Positions 6,870-8,496 of a DNA stretch of 8,496 bases are shown here, piece after piece. The notes beneath the pieces are model-generated. The model was not told where the DNA came from, did no database searches, and saw only the letters and a program-made list of their open reading frames with translations. The DNA lies in the NCBI GenBank assembly GCA_018055515.1, contig JAGPHL010000121.1, positions 1 through 8,496 on the forward strand, written 5' to 3'. Position 1 is the stretch's first letter, and each line of letters begins with the position of its first letter. The DNA is from Anaerolineae bacterium (GTDB taxonomy: Bacteria; Chloroflexota; Anaerolineae; B4-G1; SLSP01). The position numbers and the translations under genes are program-made.

Positions 6870-7535
6870 TCACGCCAACTCCGCCAGATATTGCTCCACG
6901 ATTTGCGGCACGTTGCCGGTGGTGGGAATGCCTGCCCACTTATCGTTGGGATGTACCAGATTCACCACGACCAGCGCGGCCCCGTTGAAGACGGCGCTGC
7001 GGGCCTCTCTGAGATCAATCCCCCCGGCGGCGGCGATGAAAATGTCATATTTGCTCCGCAGCCGGTTGATGTGGCGGTACTGGATCATTTTCCCACGGGT
7101 GGACTCCTCGTCTCGTCCACGGTGCAGCACCACGACATCGGGAGGACGCTTGAGCGGGCGCACGACTTCCAGCGGATCCTGCACGCCGATCATGTCCACC
7201 ATGGAGATCACTCCCAGCGTGGCGCACTGAGCGATGAAAAGATCGAGGGTCTCCGTGGGGGAGCTGCCCAGCGCGGTGATCGCTGTAGCGCCCGCGGCCC
7301 GCGCCATTTCTACCTCTCCCACGGCGCCATCGGCGACCTTGAGATCCGCGACGATATGCCCTTGCCACAGCGTGCGCATCGTGCGGATGCCTCGCATCCC
7401 CTCGCGTTTGAGGAAGGGCGTCCCCGCCTCGATCAGCAGGCGCTCCGTGAACCGCAGGCGCGGCAGGACCCGGGCGACCAGCGCGGTATCGTAGTTGAAG
7501 GCGAGCTGCAAATACCGGAGATTGTTGTCGAGCAT
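6870..7535 (-). CDS. Orotidine-phosphate decarboxylase superfamily (HUMPS) protein, hexulose-6-phosphate synthase-like
   Basis: The 221-residue protein has a single TIM-barrel domain. Characterised relatives either condense formaldehyde with ribulose 5-phosphate (HPS) or decarboxylate 3-keto-L-gulonate 6-phosphate (KGPDC). Visible superfamily residues are E36 in IEAGTP, the D-x-K-x-x-D active-site motif at D64, K66 and D69, VDMIGVQDP (113-121), H138 and R141 in HRGRDEE, and AGGI (170-173). VDMIGVQDP is HPS-like, while the H-x-x-R pair resembles KGPDC, so the substrate cannot be named. The second phosphate-binding segment, usually with a Gly-Arg pair, reads VVVNLVHPNDKW (189-200) and lacks that arginine. 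The gene follows the SPFH gene by 9 bases with a weak AAGG site, which suggests one operon and perhaps coupled translation. No phosphohexuloisomerase or ascorbate-pathway gene is nearby. Superfamily confident; reaction unassigned. Confidence 0.82.
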   Translation of the reverse strand: MLDNNLRYLQLAFNYDTALVARVLPRLRFTERLLIEAGTPFLKREGMRGIRTMRTLWQGHIVADLKVADGAVGEVEMARAAGATAITALGSSPTETLDLFIAQCATLGVISMVDMIGVQDPLEVVRPLKRPPDVVVLHRGRDEESTRGKMIQYRHINRLRSKYDIFIAAAGGIDLREARSAVFNGAALVVVNLVHPNDKWAGIPTTGNVPQIVEQYLAELA

Positions 7536-7544
7536 CGCTTTGCC

Positions 7545-8306
7545 TTATTCTTGGGGCGTCACGGCCTTCAGCACCTGCCCCACCTCCGACGGGACGAAGA
7601 GCACGATTTTCTCCGAGGGGTCGGCGGCGATGTCGCGGAGCGTCTGCAGCGTGCGGAGATGCAGCGCTGCCGGGCTGCCCGCGAGGTTGTCGGCGGCCTG
7701 CCGCAGGTTCTCTGAAGCGGCGAGCTCCCCCTGCGAGGCGATGATCATGGCGCGGCGCTCGCGTTCGGCTTCCGCCTGCTTGGCCATGGCGCGCTTCATC
7801 TCGGCGGGCAGTTCCACTTCCTGGATCTTGATGGATTCCACATCCACGCCCCAGCCGCTGGTCTCCGTGTCCACGATCTCGCGGATGCTGTCGGCGATTT
7901 TCTCGCGTTCGGTCAGCACGAAGTCCATCTCCGCGTTGCCGATGACGTCGCGGAGCGCTGCCTGCGTGTACTGCCGCACGGCGAAGGCATAGTCCTCGAT
8001 CTTGATGATGACGGCTTCGGGATCCACGACCTTGAAGTACACCACGGCATTGACGAGCATGGGGATGTTGTCGCGGGTCATGACTTCCTGGCGGGGGATG
8101 TCCGCCGTCTTGATACGCATGTCCACTTTGCGCATGGTCTGAATGATGGGGATGACGAACGTCAGCCCCGGCTCGCGGGTGCCGATGTATTTGCCGAGTT
8201 GGAAGACCACGCCACGCTCGTATTGGTAGATGACGCGGATCCCGCGCAACACCAGGATGATCACGATGGGGAGCAAAATCCAGCCAAGGATGACAAGAAA
8301 GCCCAT
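7545..8306 (-). CDS. SPFH-domain membrane protein, stomatin/slipin family
   Basis: The 253-residue protein is predicted to be anchored in the cytoplasmic membrane by one N-terminal hydrophobic segment (about 3-20). An SPFH/band-7 domain spans about 23-170, with the stomatin-like segments GLTFVIPIIQTMRKVDMR, RDNIPMLVNAVVYFKVVDP (78-96) and GWGVDVESIKIQEVELP (151-167). A charged helical region rich in Ala, Glu and Arg (about 168-205) is likely a coiled coil for oligomer assembly. The end LRTLQTLRDIAADPSEKIVLFVP (217-239) is typical of prokaryotic slipins. Such proteins build membrane scaffolds and often pair with an NfeD-type protease or membrane protein. No NfeD gene is adjacent in this window; the downstream partner is a sugar-phosphate barrel enzyme. 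The start at 8306 is favoured over an in-frame ATG at 8447 because AAGGAG (8316-8321) precedes it by nine bases and the hydrophobic anchor begins there. The exact cellular role is unknown. Confidence 0.92.
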   Translation of the reverse strand: MGFLVILGWILLPIVIILVLRGIRVIYQYERGVVFQLGKYIGTREPGLTFVIPIIQTMRKVDMRIKTADIPRQEVMTRDNIPMLVNAVVYFKVVDPEAVIIKIEDYAFAVRQYTQAALRDVIGNAEMDFVLTEREKIADSIREIVDTETSGWGVDVESIKIQEVELPAEMKRAMAKQAEAERERRAMIIASQGELAASENLRQAADNLAGSPAALHLRTLQTLRDIAADPSEKIVLFVPSEVGQVLKAVTPQE

Positions 8307-8391
8307 ATGCAATTTCTCCTTCGTACTGAGGATGGATAGACTGCGCCGGCGTGCACCCTTATCGGCAGCCCGCGACGCCTGAAGCAGCTCT

Positions 8392-8397
8392 ATTATA
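8392..8397 (-). promoter_or_regulatory. Candidate -10 element of the SPFH-HUMPS operon
   Basis: On the - strand a perfect TATAAT lies here, about 86 bases upstream of the SPFH start codon. The -35 position 17 bp further up (8415-8420) reads TGGCCG, a poor match that lies within a palindrome. This suggests an activator-dependent or repressed promoter. Start expected near 8385. Confidence 0.45.
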
Positions 8398-8409
8398 TAC
8401 CCGGATTTC

Positions 8410-8421
8410 GTGGCCGGCCAC
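8410..8421. promoter_or_regulatory. 12-bp perfect palindrome between divergent promoters, possible operator
   Basis: GTGGCCGGCCAC is a perfect 12-bp palindrome. It covers the -35 position of the leftward promoter and lies ten bases before the -35 of the rightward promoter. The position suits a dimeric regulator. A GC-rich palindrome can also arise by chance, and no cognate regulator gene is visible in the window. Confidence 0.35.
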
Positions 8422-8431
8422 CATTTGGGAT

Positions 8432-8459
8432 TTGTCTGGCTCCGCATCCGTGTTACACT
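8432..8459 (+). promoter_or_regulatory. Divergent promoter for a gene beyond the right edge
   Basis: TTGTCT (8432-8437), a 16-bp spacer and TACACT (8454-8459) preceded by TGT (8451-8453) make a -35 plus extended -10 promoter reading rightward. GGAG at 8487-8490, followed by ACGAGA at the window end, looks like a ribosome site whose start codon lies just outside. The rest of 8307-8496 holds no gene. Confidence 0.55.
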
Positions 8460-8496
8460 ACTCTGGCTTCTGGGCTGCGCGCTATTGGAGACGAGA

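Noticed and set aside
6870..7535. Formaldehyde-fixing ribulose monophosphate pathway
   Set aside because: The sequence is HPS-like, but no phosphohexuloisomerase is adjacent and the active site is mixed, so the pathway cannot be claimed from this window.
8307..8447. N-terminal extension of the SPFH protein to 8447
   Set aside because: The AAGGAG site and hydrophobic anchor support the start at 8306, and the extension runs through the -10 element.

Overview
The window is high-GC bacterial DNA with two transcription blocks pointing toward each other, plus the edge of a third unit leaving on the right. GC-rich coding, strong AAGGAG ribosome sites, very short tandem repeats filling the intergenic gaps and an apparently leaderless gene suggest a Chloroflexota-like (Anaerolineae-type) genome. 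That assignment is inference; no rRNA or other marker gene is present.

Left block (+ strand, about 7-3630): a candidate sigma70 promoter (TTGACG, 17 bp, TATCAT) is followed by a repeat-rich leader and three genes of central sugar metabolism. These are a PfkB-family 2-keto-3-deoxygluconate kinase (161-1243), methylglyoxal synthase (1301-1867) and glucose-6-phosphate isomerase (1928-3577). A strong hairpin plus a T-rich tract (3596-3630) closes the unit. Together they touch Entner-Doudoroff input, the glycolytic entry point and the methylglyoxal overflow from dihydroxyacetone phosphate.

Middle (+ strand, 3657-6790): a separate promoter places its start point at, or within two bases of, the ATG of a 1032-residue C-family DNA polymerase (DnaE-like). 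All three polymerase aspartates are present. The PHP domain has lost most metal ligands, and several stretches resemble the error-prone DnaE2/ImuC group. No imuA or imuB partner lies beside it.

Right block (- strand, 8306 to 6870): a stomatin/slipin-type SPFH membrane protein is followed after 9 bases by a decarboxylase of the orotidine-phosphate/hexulose-phosphate synthase (HUMPS) superfamily. This is an unusual pairing. The region 8307-8496 has no gene. It carries the promoter for this block, a 12-bp palindrome and an oppositely directed promoter, with a purine-rich ribosome site at the very edge for a gene beyond the window.

Four gaps carry different short tandem repeats (8-bp, 16-bp, 7-bp and 7-bp units). 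No CRISPR, tRNA, rRNA, insertion sequence or phage gene was seen. The strongest leads are the leaderless PHP-degenerate polymerase, the SPFH-HUMPS pair with an altered phosphate-binding site, and the intergenic repeats. None amounts to a demonstrated new system.
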